From Aphrophora alni (taxonomy: Eukaryota; Arthropoda; Insecta; Hemiptera; Aphrophoridae): a stretch of 64,000 bases of DNA. The notes below the pieces were generated by a model. The model had not been told where the DNA came from, ran no database searches, and saw nothing but the letters and a program-made list of their open reading frames with translations. The DNA is taken from contig OY740774.1 of NCBI GenBank assembly GCA_963513935.1, forward strand, positions 21,905,949-21,969,948. Direction: 5' to 3'. Made by a program: the position numbers and the translations under genes. Below are positions 25,046-38,900 of this stretch, one piece after another (within the stretch, counting starts at the first letter, position 1; each line of letters opens with the position of its first letter).

Positions 25046-26760
25046 AGTTTTAAACTTTAAACTCAAAAGAAGATATTGTCTACGTGTACATCGATCCGTA
25101 AAGACTTTCTGCAGATGAAAGCAATTAAAAATAATGAATTAAATACATTCAGTGAAATGAGTAAATAACTATTTGCGTTTCACATAGCTGTTATTATAAA
25201 TATTTGAACTAATATTAATTGTGTCATTTAATCTAGCGCCGATAAACTGGCAGAATATTATACATAATTTTAAACTCATTAACATAGTGAAAACAAAGTG
25301 AGGAACATTGCACATAGGATCTGAAAGAGGTAGGGATTCCAGTGTACGGTGCACGATTTGGCAACAGCGCTCTCAGAGCTACCCGTCAATAATGGCTGAC
25401 CCGGACTATAGTTGTGTTTTAAGTTGATATTTGACTATTTTTTAAAACTGAAAAGTTTGTAATTATAATTATATATGTGAAATTATTTTTGAAGAAAATA
25501 ACAGTAATGTATTATAAAAATCCTTCTGTCCAAGATACAGTCAAAATTTATAAAACAAAAAATATGGAGGGCGTCAAAATATTTTTGAGAAAAACACACT
25601 TAAAAAATCCAATGAAGTGTTTTCTATATTATAATAATGTTCTGAGTAGTATTACATTTAAAATAATACATGATGAGATTATACTATGAATATTTAGTAT
25701 TTTCTTATGAAGTTTTCTATTTATACATCCAAAGGATCATTAATTTAATTTTACTATTATTTCATGAAATATTGTTTATATACTATGTTAAATTATAAAA
25801 ATTGTCATATTCAATAGAAATTGTAATGACTTTTTAAATATATATTTTGAATATTAATATATAAAAAATTCGTGTACAGTCAAAGTTTTTAAAAAAATCA
25901 AAATATTTTTGGAGAAAATACAATTAAGAAATCCAAGTATCCTAACTTGTTTTCAATATATAATAATATTTTGTGAATTTTTTTGAATAAAATCATGTTA
26001 TGAATATTTAGTATTTTTCTATAAATGTTGTCAATTTATCCATGTTAAATATATGAAAAACGCCTACCATTTAAGAAAAAAAATATCTCAGTTCCAGGGT
26101 AAAAGTTCAAATTTTTATTTTGTTTGCCATTTTAATAAAAGTTAGTAAAACTTAAAAAAACAGGTGGCATTGTAAAAACAAAATTTTCACCTAAATAATA
26201 AATACAAAACATATATAAAACATTCGACAAATTCAAAACCAAATAAGGTTTTAATTCTATAAACAAACTACATAACTTTATCTTTTTACTAATACTATAA
26301 TATGCTTTTGAAATTCAAACTGTTTTAAATCTGAATATTTTAAAAGTATTGTTTATTAAACAAGTTTTTCGGTCATAAAATCGTCAGTTTTATAAGCTAT
26401 GTAATACTTTGGTAATTGAAAGATTGTTTTCCATTGTATTACACTGAAATAATTATATTTTCATTATTTTATAAATTATACAATACCTTTCTATAAATAA
26501 AATAAATACACTGTAAAATGGACAATAATGGAATTGTCAATATTTCCAACTTCTTCAACAAAAGCTAAAAATGTAATAAAAAACAGTATAAATTATATAA
26601 ATATATTTTAATTTAATAATTTCACTTATTTTGGTAGAACATAATTTTAAATTAACAAATATATTTGATTTCCCCTTTTTTGCTCTAATTTTTTAAAGAA
26701 TCTTGAACATCCTGTATATAATATACAAGTAAATATAGTGTTTCGGGTTAGTTTGGAATA
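25046..26760. other. AT-rich 5' flank of the JHBP gene
   Basis: Very AT-rich, with a diverged repeat of CCAAGATACAGTCAAAATTT-like sequence (25528 and about 25875: ACAGTCAAAGTTTTTAAAA). The ORF at 25477-25689 lies in the first copy. CATCCTGTATA at 26710-26720 matches the end of the palindromic repeats, leaving a stray terminus ~80 bp upstream of the TATA box. Confidence 0.45.
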
Positions 26761-26792
26761 AGGGGGAGGGGGTAACCTTGGCGTGGGCCTAG

Positions 26793-26841
26793 TATATAAT
26801 CTATCACAAGCGTGTTCCAGACGTAAACATTCTAGTACGAG
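26793..26841 (+). promoter_or_regulatory. TATA box and short 5' UTR of the JHBP gene
   Basis: TATATAA lies at 26793-26799, with TTCCAGACGT about 25-30 bases downstream as a plausible start region. The ATG at 26842 would then give a 5' UTR of only about 20 nt. No acceptor-like site intervenes, so exon 1 is probably the true first exon. The exact start site is inferred. Confidence 0.5.
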
Positions 26842-26917
26842 ATGGCGTCCCTGCAGGCTCTCTTCATTGTATCGGCATTGTTCGTTGTAGTTTTGTCTGC
26901 TACTGTCGGAAAATTGC
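26842..26917 (+). CDS. JHBP gene exon 1 (start codon and signal peptide)
   Basis: The ATG sits in GAGATGG, about 45 bases downstream of a TATA box. It encodes M-A-S-L-Q-A followed by a hydrophobic core ([14 protein letters not shown]), a typical secretory signal with likely cleavage near residues 20-23. The exon ends in phase 1 at TTGC|GTGAGT, a strong donor. The last base joins CG of exon 2 to make a proline codon. Confidence 0.9.
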
Positions 26918-29900
26918 GTGAGTTTTATTCAAAAAAATTATAATATTTAATATAATGTTAACTAGATTTCATATGTTCAAATTTCTGTTTCTTTTTTTAT
27001 ATATTTATTTTAAGGGAAGAATTAAAATTAGTATGTAAAGTAAGAGTAATATAATTGTGTGTAAAGTAAGAGTATACATAATTAGGGTGTTCCTGAAAAT
27101 ACGGAAAAAATATCGTTGTGGGTCCTGAAATAAAATCAAGTAAAAAAGTTCGTTTTTCATCTGTCAATCATTCGGGGTTTTCTAAACAAATTTAAAAACC
27201 GGAAATGGATGAGATTATAGTCCCTAGATTTGATATACACTTTTTTTTCTTTATGTAATCTTTTACAAGTTGCTTTGTATATCTTTAAAATGGCTTTCGT
27301 TTAAAAGGTATAATGCTCAATATTTACAAGAGAGACAACGTGTTCTTTTACCGGTAAAAACGATTATATCTCTTATTTTTTAAATTAAAGAATAAACGAG
27401 CTATGATAAGAGAAAAACATTTCTTTGTCACTAACCTACAAATTAAAAATATTGTTTTTATACATAACAAATTTTACCTTTAACCTAAAACAAAAATAAA
27501 GCGAACATCGTTAAAACGAATTAGTAGGACTTGTTGATGTATGACAAATTTCAAACAACCTTCATGTTAAAAATAAACAAATTAAAGTCTTGGTAAAGTG
27601 ATATAAAAAATTCGCAAAATCTATACTCAGTATCTCATCCACTTCCGAATTTATAAATTTGAAAAAACCATACATAAACAGACAGACAATCAGAAAAGTA
27701 AGTGTTTTATATATTTATTTATAGGAACTTTTTTACTTATTTATGTAAGGAATCCACTCCCAAATTTTCTTTATTTCAGGAATATCCTGTATTTAATTTT
27801 TAACAATTTTTTCATAACAGAAAACAAAATTATAATTTTATATTTATAAAATATTTTAAACAATGAAAAATTAGCTGATGTTAAAATCTGGTATTTCAAA
27901 ACTGATTTGCCAAAGAAGTTAAAGAAAACTTGATTTATTTATAGTTAGCCAAAAATAAATTTAGATTTTAAAACTAATTGCTATGTTAGTTCAAATATTC
28001 TTAAATTCTTAACCATTTTAAAATGTTAGTTACTTATAAATATTGTTATTTTATGTTAATTATAATACTATTTAACACCTTTATTAGTTTTTAAAAATGT
28101 TTGCAATTTTATATTTTCCCGATTTGCAAAGCTTGTACACAAATTCAAAATTAAGCACTTAAACGGAATATGTCTAATCGTTTTAAACATATCTAACACC
28201 TCCCCCCCCCCCATAATCAAAGGATGATCGGACATACTAAGTAAATCTACCCCCCCCCCTCAATTTACCAATTTACCAAAAGTTAATAAGCAGTAAAACC
28301 TAACCTAACCTATGCCTACTCTTCACTCATACAGTTGCGAAAATCACCTTTTTTTATTGTCCTATTTACAAAATTATTATAACTTCAAAATATTGTTAAT
28401 ATTGCTGGAAAATATATTCTTATCGGTAATTTTGAAAATTACAATTACTAATTGTTCAAATGTGTAATTATCTAAGTCACATTTCCAAAATTAATGTTTA
28501 CCTTGTCGAAATTTAATTTACCATTAGTTGATACAGCTATATTTATAAGTAGTAATTAACACAAAAAACTGTTAATATTATTTTTGAGCTAAGCCATGAA
28601 ATTAACAAATTTGATTAACCCGATATAAAATATTCATAAAACAAAAAAAAATATTTTTTTCATTTTAAAGTTTAATGTATAGAGAAAAAATATATTTAAA
28701 GCAACCCTTCATTTTTTTATATAAATGTTTAAGAATTGTTGTAAAAACGTTTTTATTTATGGTTCTTAGTATAGGTTTCGTCCTTTATTGAAGAAAGAGA
28801 AAATGCTATGAAAAATAGTTAAGCAATATGGTTGTAGAAACGACAGAGATATTCACACATTCTCAATTTTTATGTTCCAAGGTTAAAAATAAGATTATAT
28901 ATTTATTATGTTTAAAATTTATATTGTCTTCTACAATCTTTTAAAAGCATTTTCATTAGTTGCTATTCTGGATTTAAAGTTATTTGATAATGACGGATTG
29001 ATCATATTATTAATATGGTTTGGCGTAACTTGATAACGAGAGTTGATTTATTCTCTCGAAACGTCGTGTTCATGCTCAAATAACGCCAAATGTTCGATTA
29101 AACCATATTAACAATATGCTAGTTATGACTGACTGTAAACGACTGTTTTGGAATATAATGAAACAATAAAATTTTACGTATGTCAGACGACTGAAGTATA
29201 TAGAAATTTTTCTCTTGGAGAGTTAAGGTTCATAAACCAAAATTATACAGACATTGAATGATGTCTTAATTTGGCGATGAAACGACCACGCAGTTTCTTA
29301 TAAAATAGCAATAACTTATGGCGGTATATCAAAGATATTTCAAGTTTCCACGTGTTATAACATACAAATTAGTTATAACATCCCTTTACACTCTTACAGA
29401 GATTGCCCTTAAGGTAGTAATTCAAGGAAGTTATAAAGAGTTTATTCAGGTGTTTCATAGTAACATTTTGTATTCATAGTCGTGTTATACAGATGGCCTG
29501 ACTCCAATAAAGTCCTTACACGAATTCAAATCAGAAGTTTAATCAGCAAACAACCTTGGTGATTCCCTAGCAAAAATTACATATGTAAAAATATAAGTAT
29601 GTACCAAAGGCCGGTATTACACTGTAATAGTTCTATGTCATATATCTATTATCAAATATTATGATGATATAGGTATGATGAAAAAATATTATGTAAAATA
29701 TTATAAAAATGTTTTGCCATTTACTCTGTCATATTAATTTGATCAAATTGTAGCTGTTACCGTCCACTGAAACTTATTAGACGCCCTTTTGATTGGAAAT
29801 ATTATAATATGTTCTCTCTAGGAGAACATATGATCATAGATATATGATCATAGTTCAACTATTATAATAGTTGGTCCATTACACTGTAATATTTTTCATC

Positions 29901-32900
29901 ACAGATATTTGATAATAGATATATGACATAGAACTATTATAGTGTAATAAAGGCCTAAGAATATTAAATGTTTTACATAAAGCTCGTATAAAAAGTATTG
30001 ATCTTTTTTTTAATTAAAAATTGTCTGTAGAAATATTAATTTGAGGTTATTTGTACACGTTTTGACAGCCTTTAGGAAGTAGGTTAGCTTATGTTAGATT
30101 AGGGTAGGTTAGGTTAGAGCGTGTTTTCGGTTTTTGGTAATTATTCCTTAATGGTCATTTTCTATTTTGTGTCATTAATCTTTACATTTCACCTAAATTA
30201 GAATAAAATTTTTAGAGGTGATTTTGAATAATTATATTTTTTTAACGATATCTTACGAATATGCAGAGATGGCCATTTTTTTTAGAGATGACCAACAATA
30301 CATTTCCTTTGTGTACTTAAGAGTTACATTTTAGCAGATTTTGATAAAAATCGAGCTGATTAAAAAATATAAAAAAACGAATTTTCGTCGTGTTTTATTA
30401 TACGCCAACTTTTGTGTTATCGAAAACTTTTTAAACAACGTCTCGAGATATTGTTAAACATGCCCGCATACCAAATTTTTACTCTTTGGGCTAAAGACAC
30501 TGGTTAATTTGACACTAGTTTTTTAACGTATCACATAAGTTCCTCAATACTACTTACATGTGAAAAAGTAAAAAGAATTTTGTCAATCACGTCAAGATTC
30601 AGATTTTCGGAAAGTGTTTTTTTGTTTAAAGGGAAACAAATGTCTCAACCATCATCGCTTTATAAAAAAAGGACATAGCCCTCGAAAACTTTAATAGCGC
30701 CAAGGTTAGAAAAAAACAAGAGTTGGTCAAAAGACACCGGATAAATAAGATATAGGAGAGACTATATGAAAAAAGGTGTAGATCCAGCTAGGTTTTCTCG
30801 GGATTGTCTACACTGTACTCACTAAAGTAAACCCCTGAAGGTTTTTTAGAAAGTTTTTGATAGACATAAATGTGTTTTAGTTATTCGTAAACGTGTGTTG
30901 AAGTCTAAACTTATTAGTAATATAGAATTTGATATTTTTAAGGTATCGCCTAAACTGGGGCTCTGATCTTTTAAGTACCGTGGGGCTTTTTACTAAATAC
31001 CATTAGAATAGATATTAAACTTGATTTCGGTTTAATGTATACAATTGCTTTTAAGTTTTTGAATTATTTTTTACATTTTGAGATCATCGAAAACAAGCAC
31101 TGCTAAGATTCTAAAGGAACGAATTTATAAAATCCTTACAACAAAAATAACATAAACTATTCGTTTCCAGTTGAAAATTTAACAGTTTTGAATAACAATA
31201 AGACAAATAAACCGTTAATATTTGCGATATGTAAGCAATAAATCACAAATAAAGTAAGCGCTACACAATATGTTCTTTTAATTCGTTAAATTTTGCGAAA
31301 TAAAAATTCAGACACAATTGTCACACATTAACATAACAGTTTAGTTTTGCGAAATATAAGCAATCGCAACATAACGTGAATCTCCACAAATAAAGTAAGA
31401 ACTTTATAAGTTAACCTAAATATAATTTAAAACCACTGTTATATTTATCAAACAAAAGAACAAAGTTAAACGTGTTTCAGAAATTATATCGGCTGAATCA
31501 AATTATTTTTGTTATGAAACATGTTATTTACCCATAACAGACATGTTATTGTTATGATAAATTTATGTTAATCTAAAAGTAGTTTAATACAGCTGTTATA
31601 CTGATTCAAACAAAACAATATAATGGATTATGAGAATTTGTAGCAACTGTTTCAGAAACATGTTATTTACTCGTAATGAGAACGTTTTTAAATTATAAAT
31701 TTATTACAAAATAAGTGTTTCCAACTAAAATGAATAATTGTCGGCAAATCTGCAGGTAACACTGTTTAATTTTACAGATATTAAAATAGGTCCTATGGTA
31801 AATAAATACGCGACTGTCGCAAAATTTTAAAATGAATACAAACTAGTCGTTTCCAGTGAAGAATTTTAACAGTTTTAAAGTTCAATTTTAAAATAACGTC
31901 GAGCTCTTACCTCATCTTGGCATGAAAATTTTGAATCTGTTGGTTTACTTCACAATTCAATGCACTTCCATTTCTGCCTTTGCCATTTTCTCGTCCATCA
32001 GTTTCCACCCGATTTCTTGGGGCCGGCATTTCGTCTATCTAAGCTCCCACGCAATTGTCACACATTAACAATAAGCCATATAAACCATTAACTTTTGCCT
32101 AATTTAAAAGACAAATAAAGTAAGCACAGCATGTACAGTTAAATCGTTAACTTTTGTGAGATAAAACACATTAACAATAAGCCATATAAATCCTTAACTT
32201 TTGCCTAATGTAAATGACAAATAAAGTAAGCACAGTATGTAGAGTTAAGTCGGTAAATTTTGTGAGATAACACACATTAACTATAAGCCATATAAATCCT
32301 TAACTTTTGCCTAACGTAAAAGACAAATAAAGTAAGCACAGCATGTACAGTTAAGTCGTTAACTTTTGTGAGATAAAACACATTAACAATAAGCCATATA
32401 AACCGTTAACCTTTTCTTGATCTAAATGACAAATAAAGTAAGCACAGAAGTCGTTAACTATTGTGAGATAAAAGACATTAACAATAAGTCATATAAATCC
32501 TTAACTTTTGCTTAATGTAAATGACAAATAAAGTAAGCACAGTATTACAGTTAAGTCGTTAACTTTTGTGAGTTAAACACATTAACAATAAGCCATATAA
32601 ACCGTTAACTTTTGCTTGATCTAAATGACAAATAAAGTAAGCATAGTTAAGTCGTTAACTTTTGTGAGATAAAACACATTAACAATAAGCCATATAAACC
32701 GTTAACTTTTGCTTGATCTAAATAACAAATAAAGTAAGCAGTTTAAGTCGTTAACTTTTGTGAGATAAAACACATTAACAATAAGCCATATAAATCCTTA
32801 ACTTTTGCTTAATTTACACAGTATATACAGTTAAGTCGTTAAATCTTGTGAGATAAAACACATTAACAATAAGCCATATAAACTGTGTACTATTGCAAAA

Positions 32901-35900
32901 TGTAAGCAGTCAATCATAACACAACGTGAATCCTCAAAAATAAAGTAAGCACTATTTATGTTAACCTAAACATAATTTTAAACAGCTGTTGTAAATTATT
33001 ATCAAACAAAACAACAAAATAAAACTTATTTGAGAATTTATGAAAGCTGTATCAAATTACTTATGTTGTGAAACATGTTAGTTATATGATAAATTTAAGT
33101 TTACGAAAAAATAACTTAAAAACAGCTGTTTATAATTCTCAAACAAAACAAAACATATTTGAGAATTTGAAACAGCTGTTTCAACTTATTTTTATTGTGA
33201 AACATGTTATTTATTTAATTAAAGTATGTTATTGAAATGAAAATTTAATACAAAAAAGTCTTTCTAAGAAAAGGGAATAATTAAAGGTAAATTCTGCAGG
33301 TGACATTATCAATTTTTTGAACCTCAATTATTAAAAAAAGCGCTGTAGTGAAGAAATACAAAACTGGCGCAGAAATTCCTTAGCGAATTTTATATAAGAT
33401 CGCATATTTATTTTTAAGTTTATTGCACTTCAATCATATTTTACATTCATCATTTTTAAAATCTAATTTCGACATTTAAATATACCAATTGAAACAGTTT
33501 ACAATCAGGGGCTCAATATAATTAGTTTGGACCTAGCAATCATGAGAGAACATAGCTGGATGTACATTTTTTCATGTAGTCTTGGGTTAGATACATCTCT
33601 TTCATTTTTCCTACTAGGTCTCTCTTGACCAACTCTTGTTATCTTCCAACCTTGAGATCCTTAATTTTATGTTCTTCCTTTTTTATAAGGCGATGATCAC
33701 TGAGTGGTTTTTTGCTGATAAACAAAAGAGAGAAAAACAATAAAACATTTATAATTAGTTTTATTAATTAAAATACATTTGAAATAACTTTTTAGAACTT
33801 CGTACATAAGCGATTGTTTAAATTTCGTTGAACAAATGTCTAAACAAATTTGCAAAATACACGGGGGTTCATGATCAATGTAAAATTTGACACCTGTTTT
33901 AGCTTCGTCATGGATGTAATAATTTACAAGTGCCATAAATGGAAATTTGCTAAAAATTAAAAGTGTTGAGTGAATAATAATGAGAATTTAATGGAGATGA
34001 ACCAACGAACGCCTGTAGCATTTTCAGCAACGCTTTAATTATACTGAAGTGCGGTTCTGTGGCGGCGAATTTCTGTCCTTGAGGCACAACACTACTATTA
34101 TCGCCTTGTTATAATTAATCTTAATCAAGCAAAACGGGTTGTCTCATCTAAGGATGAAAAGTGCGAGGAATTTGTAGGCCTTCGGGGCAGAAGTTGTCTG
34201 TTAAAGGTATAACTCGTGAACGGATGGTCCGATTTTGATATAATATACAAGGGTTGATAGTTGAAATAAAATACTTTATACTTTTAAAACAAAATTGTTT
34301 AATACTATACAATAATAAGTAGTGTTTAATAATATTATCAAATAATGTCTTTGTTATATCTAGAAGAAATACCAGTTATTCCTTATTAGTATTGAGCATT
34401 TTACATCTTCTGAATCTTGCTTTCACGTTTGTCTGTCATCAAATCTGGGAAGCTCTATTTGAGATACTTCTTGTTGATAAAAATGTTGAAACTTTGTATA
34501 GATGTTGAGCTCGGATGACAATTCATTGTTATATACACATGTTTATAGTGGGGAAAACGCATGCGCAGTAGGTAGGTATGTGTACAGTAGTATACACATG
34601 CAGCAGGTAGTGAGAAGTACAAATAAATGTGCAGTAGGTTATCATCTTTCAATTGAGAACCAAGAATAACGCGAAGCGCGTTTACAATCTGATCGTCAAC
34701 ACAAATCGCAATGATGTGCTGTGGAAACCCTTGAAGAAATTCAAGTTCGCTTAGAACGTGATCGACAATAGCGGCAAGAGCGAAATGCTAGTCTGGCAAG
34801 CGTTCGAAAAGGCGATCAACAAACTTTGTGACACAATTTGAGAAATTTGAACGAAGCAATGCTATCACAGCCAAGTTGCAACGTTGACATTTGCCGGACG
34901 AAATGAAAGATAAAACATTTGTTTATAACTAAAAAGTAGAAAATAAAATAAAATTTTTAAAACCCACTTTTTTTAGAAAAAAAAGTTTGTTTATAACTAA
35001 AAAAGTAGAAAGAATAATTTTTTAAACCCATTTTTCTAAAAAAGAAAAGAAGAAAAAACAGAAAAAAAAGATAAACATCATAAAAACACACTTAGTACAA
35101 GTGCTAATTCAAATTTAAATTACAAAGTAAATTGTGGGCGCTTAGAATTTTAAATTATAATTATGAATTTTAGGAGCGCCCGCACTTTACTTTGTAATTT
35201 AAATCTGAATTAGTACTTTGTACTAAATGTCTTTGTAGTTTGTTTTTATCTTTATTTATTTCTTTTCTTTAAAAAGTGGGGTTTAAAATTATATATATAT
35301 ATATATTTACGGTCTCTGGACGCTCTATTATATCTGTTATGCTACACACACTGTGCCTATTGATATGTTTTTTTTTATTGGAAAACTAATACAAAAACTT
35401 GTTCATACAAACACTTACAAGGATTATATAAAAGAGTTATTCCCTTTTACAAAACCTAGTAAAATGGGGGTTTTCTTCGATTTTTACATATATACAAATG
35501 GAATTACCGAAGAAACTTATCCCTCGTCTGTCTTATGATGACTAGTATTTTAATATCGATTAATCATTGTCAATCTGCAGATAAATCTTATCTTTACACT
35601 CACCAATTAACAAATAAGCCATCAGGCTACCCCCTCCCCGTCCATCGCCAATATTAGGCAATAAAAGATCATTGGTAGATTGTTAGAGTTAATTATACTG
35701 TTGATGGTAATTGTCAAGAACAACTCTAAACTCTAAACTCTTTGAACTTGAATTAACCTGTGGTTATTGTATACATTACCAAGCATCTTATGATCATTGG
35801 GCTTGAATTTTAATTAAGTTTCAAGGACAAAATTTTTAAGGCATCTGCATTGCAATGATTTATGTAAATTATTAGTTCTTTAGATTTGGAGACTTTTCGG

Positions 35901-38900
35901 ATCGATAATTAATTGAGTTGTTGAGAATTTAAGTGTGAAATTCATTTCAGAGCTATTTAATTTTTTTAATTGTAGGCCCAAATAAATAAATTGTGAACCA
36001 ACATTGTGCAGTCTCACTCACCCCAAAATAAAATTAAAACAAAGTAATCGTAACCATAATTTGGAAATATCCTTGGATAAATAGGACCTGCTTTAAAAAA
36101 ATTTCAACAACACCCCGGTGGGTTCTTAGGAAGGTAATTTAAAGTGTAATAAAAACTCAATTGGAAAATACATAACAATGATAAACTTCCGTTGAAGTCC
36201 ACTTAACTGTTGCGTGCAACATTTATTTTAAGTCTAATGATAGTTGGATACGAAATGCACACAAAACTTTGAAGACCTGACAATGAACTAATTTGACGGC
36301 CTTTTCAGAGATTAGCAAGAAAAATCTTGTCTAAATCGGTCTCATAACTTGTTTTGTTTAACTTGGGTTTTCCAAATGTTGATAACTTTCTCCTACCTTA
36401 ACAAGAGTAGAAAAGATCCTAATGATTGGCCTACTGATAGTTTGTTTTGAAACTAGCTTATACTAATAGATATTTTAATATGATATATATAATATGATTA
36501 GTAAATCATACTGACAATTTTTTTTATTACCATAAATTAAAGATAATACGAGACAGGTCTTTCGTACTTTTGGAACACTCTATATAGTTTATTTAATCGG
36601 TCAATTTTAAGTACGTTAAGTTTTAAGTGGAGTTTTCTAAATTTTAATGCGCCACGAATTTAAGAGCACGACAGTAATGTTAGCGATGTTTGTGAGTTCG
36701 ATTCCCTTGAAAATGTAACACTGGGGGTTTAAAATAAGAGCGTAACAACTTATAAAATATTTTACAATTTTTAAATTTTGTTGTTTTAAATTTTTAAACT
36801 TATAAAAGTTGTAGCAAATTGAAGAAAATTTTGATATATTTTACATTTTCAATTCAAAATTGTGGTGTTTAAATCAGTACAGTCAATATTTTGAATATTG
36901 GGTATTAAATTTATTCATTGAACTATAAATTTAGACTTGAAATTAATATTTTTTTTTGTTTAGTTTTGTTGTAGTAGATGGCAAAAAATAGTGATAAAAT
37001 ATTTATTTAATCACTATAAATTATAGCAGCCTCAAAAGTTCGTGGCGGCTGAGAGCTTATTACTGTTGGTCGGGCATCACCACCCCAATTAGCCCTGCCC
37101 GACCGCTCGGAGTTCTATTTAATATTATAGACCAACTGGCCTATAGGTACAGCCAGAACAACTTTTTACAATTCGAAGTATATAGTCATACAAATATTAT
37201 TTTCGTAATCTGCATCATATCACAAGAAAATCAAGCATAAGAACCACTTAGTTACGATAATATTAAGTATTCAGATTACTTTTAAATGTAAAGATGGTTG
37301 AACAAAATTAAAAGCTATATTTTTACAGGTTTGTTAGTAAAAGTTTTTTAATCAGTTAATGTCTTTGGTAAGAAGTAGTTAGTTGTCCATGCTGAAGAGA
37401 TAGGCATAAGATGTGTTTACGACACATTTTGTATGTACATTTATATTATTTATAATAATGTACAAACATCTATAATACGATTAACTTATTTGTTTTTGGC
37501 TAATACAATGAAATACATATACGTCTTAAATTAATTAGTTAAATCCCTATAACCATAAACATGTATTTAGATGAACTTTATGCATTTACCTTTCATTCCA
37601 AAAATAACAGCATTTAATTGTATTAGCCAAAAAAAATTAAAATCAAAACCAGAGCTGAATTTGTCATCTATTTTCTTTAACTTTCTTAGATAAATGAAAT
37701 TCAAGCGATGAGTCAAAAAATCAATATCGAATTTTTTGTGGATATATCCTTTTGATGTTCTCTGAGTCGAAAAAAATGTTTTTTTGGATAGACCTCAGTC
37801 GTTTGTCGTCTAAAGTCTGTGCAGTATTCTTCAAGTATCGATTTGAATCAAATTTAATATGTGGGCTTATCCTTATATTTGCTTTCATTAAATATAAAGA
37901 TTTATTTCGGGTTTCATATCTCGGGATTACTTTTTTCATTTTTTTATAACTTAGAATCTGAGGATAACTACAATATGAATAAAAGCACAAATACTGCTTT
38001 TGTAAAAATACAAAATTTTTACATAATTATGATTTTCACAAAATTACTTATTTCACAAAATTATTATTTTTACAAAATTACAGTTTTCACGCGAAAGTTA
38101 TTTTCACAAAATTAAGAATTCGCAGAATTACAATTTTTACCAAATAACGATTTTCACAAAATTACATTTTAAACCAAATTACAATTTTCATAACAAAGCT
38201 ATTTTTACAAAAAAAGCTATTTTCAAAAAATTACGGTTTCAAAAAAAAAAAGATTTCACAAAATCGGCTCCAATGATTTTGATCAAATTTTGCTCAAGTG
38301 TAGCTTCTAAAATTCCAAACAAAACTTATCTCTCTAAAAATGTCTGTTCATGAGTTATCAGTAAAAAAAACCAAAAAAAAAATCTGTCATAGGCTGTTAT
38401 AAAAGACGTAATTACTTAATATCGGCTCCTATGTCGGGGAAATTTTATAAAATATATTGGATAATCATGTGTAAAATTGCAAATATAAAATAAAATTACC
38501 GTTTAGAAATAACTAGCAAATAAGAAAATAGTATATTTCACAACTACAGTAGTGGGAAAAGTGTGGTTTTTCCTACTGCGAGTCGTAGACGAGAACGAGC
38601 ATCAGAAAAGAACATTTTCCCACGAGTTTTGAACACTATTTTTCACGATACTACAGCAAAACATTATTTGATACAACAGCAAAAAATATGATTATTACAA
38701 ATTGAATAGTTTATTTACTACAAACAAACAAAAAAATTATGTTTTTAGAAAATCAAAATGTTACTTCATTGAATAACAAATAGGCTTAGGCCTATATTTA
38801 ACAAGAATTTAAATAATGTAACAATATTCAAACGAACAATAAAAGACCTAGTTTTTATTTAAGTGGATGTTAATTGTGCAGTTTGTATTATTTGTAATTT

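Noticed and set aside
36640..36740. Intact tRNA gene
   Set aside because: Box-like motifs exist, but acceptor and anticodon stems do not pair, so a functional tRNA is not supported. The same applies to 56400-56475 and 63240-63360.
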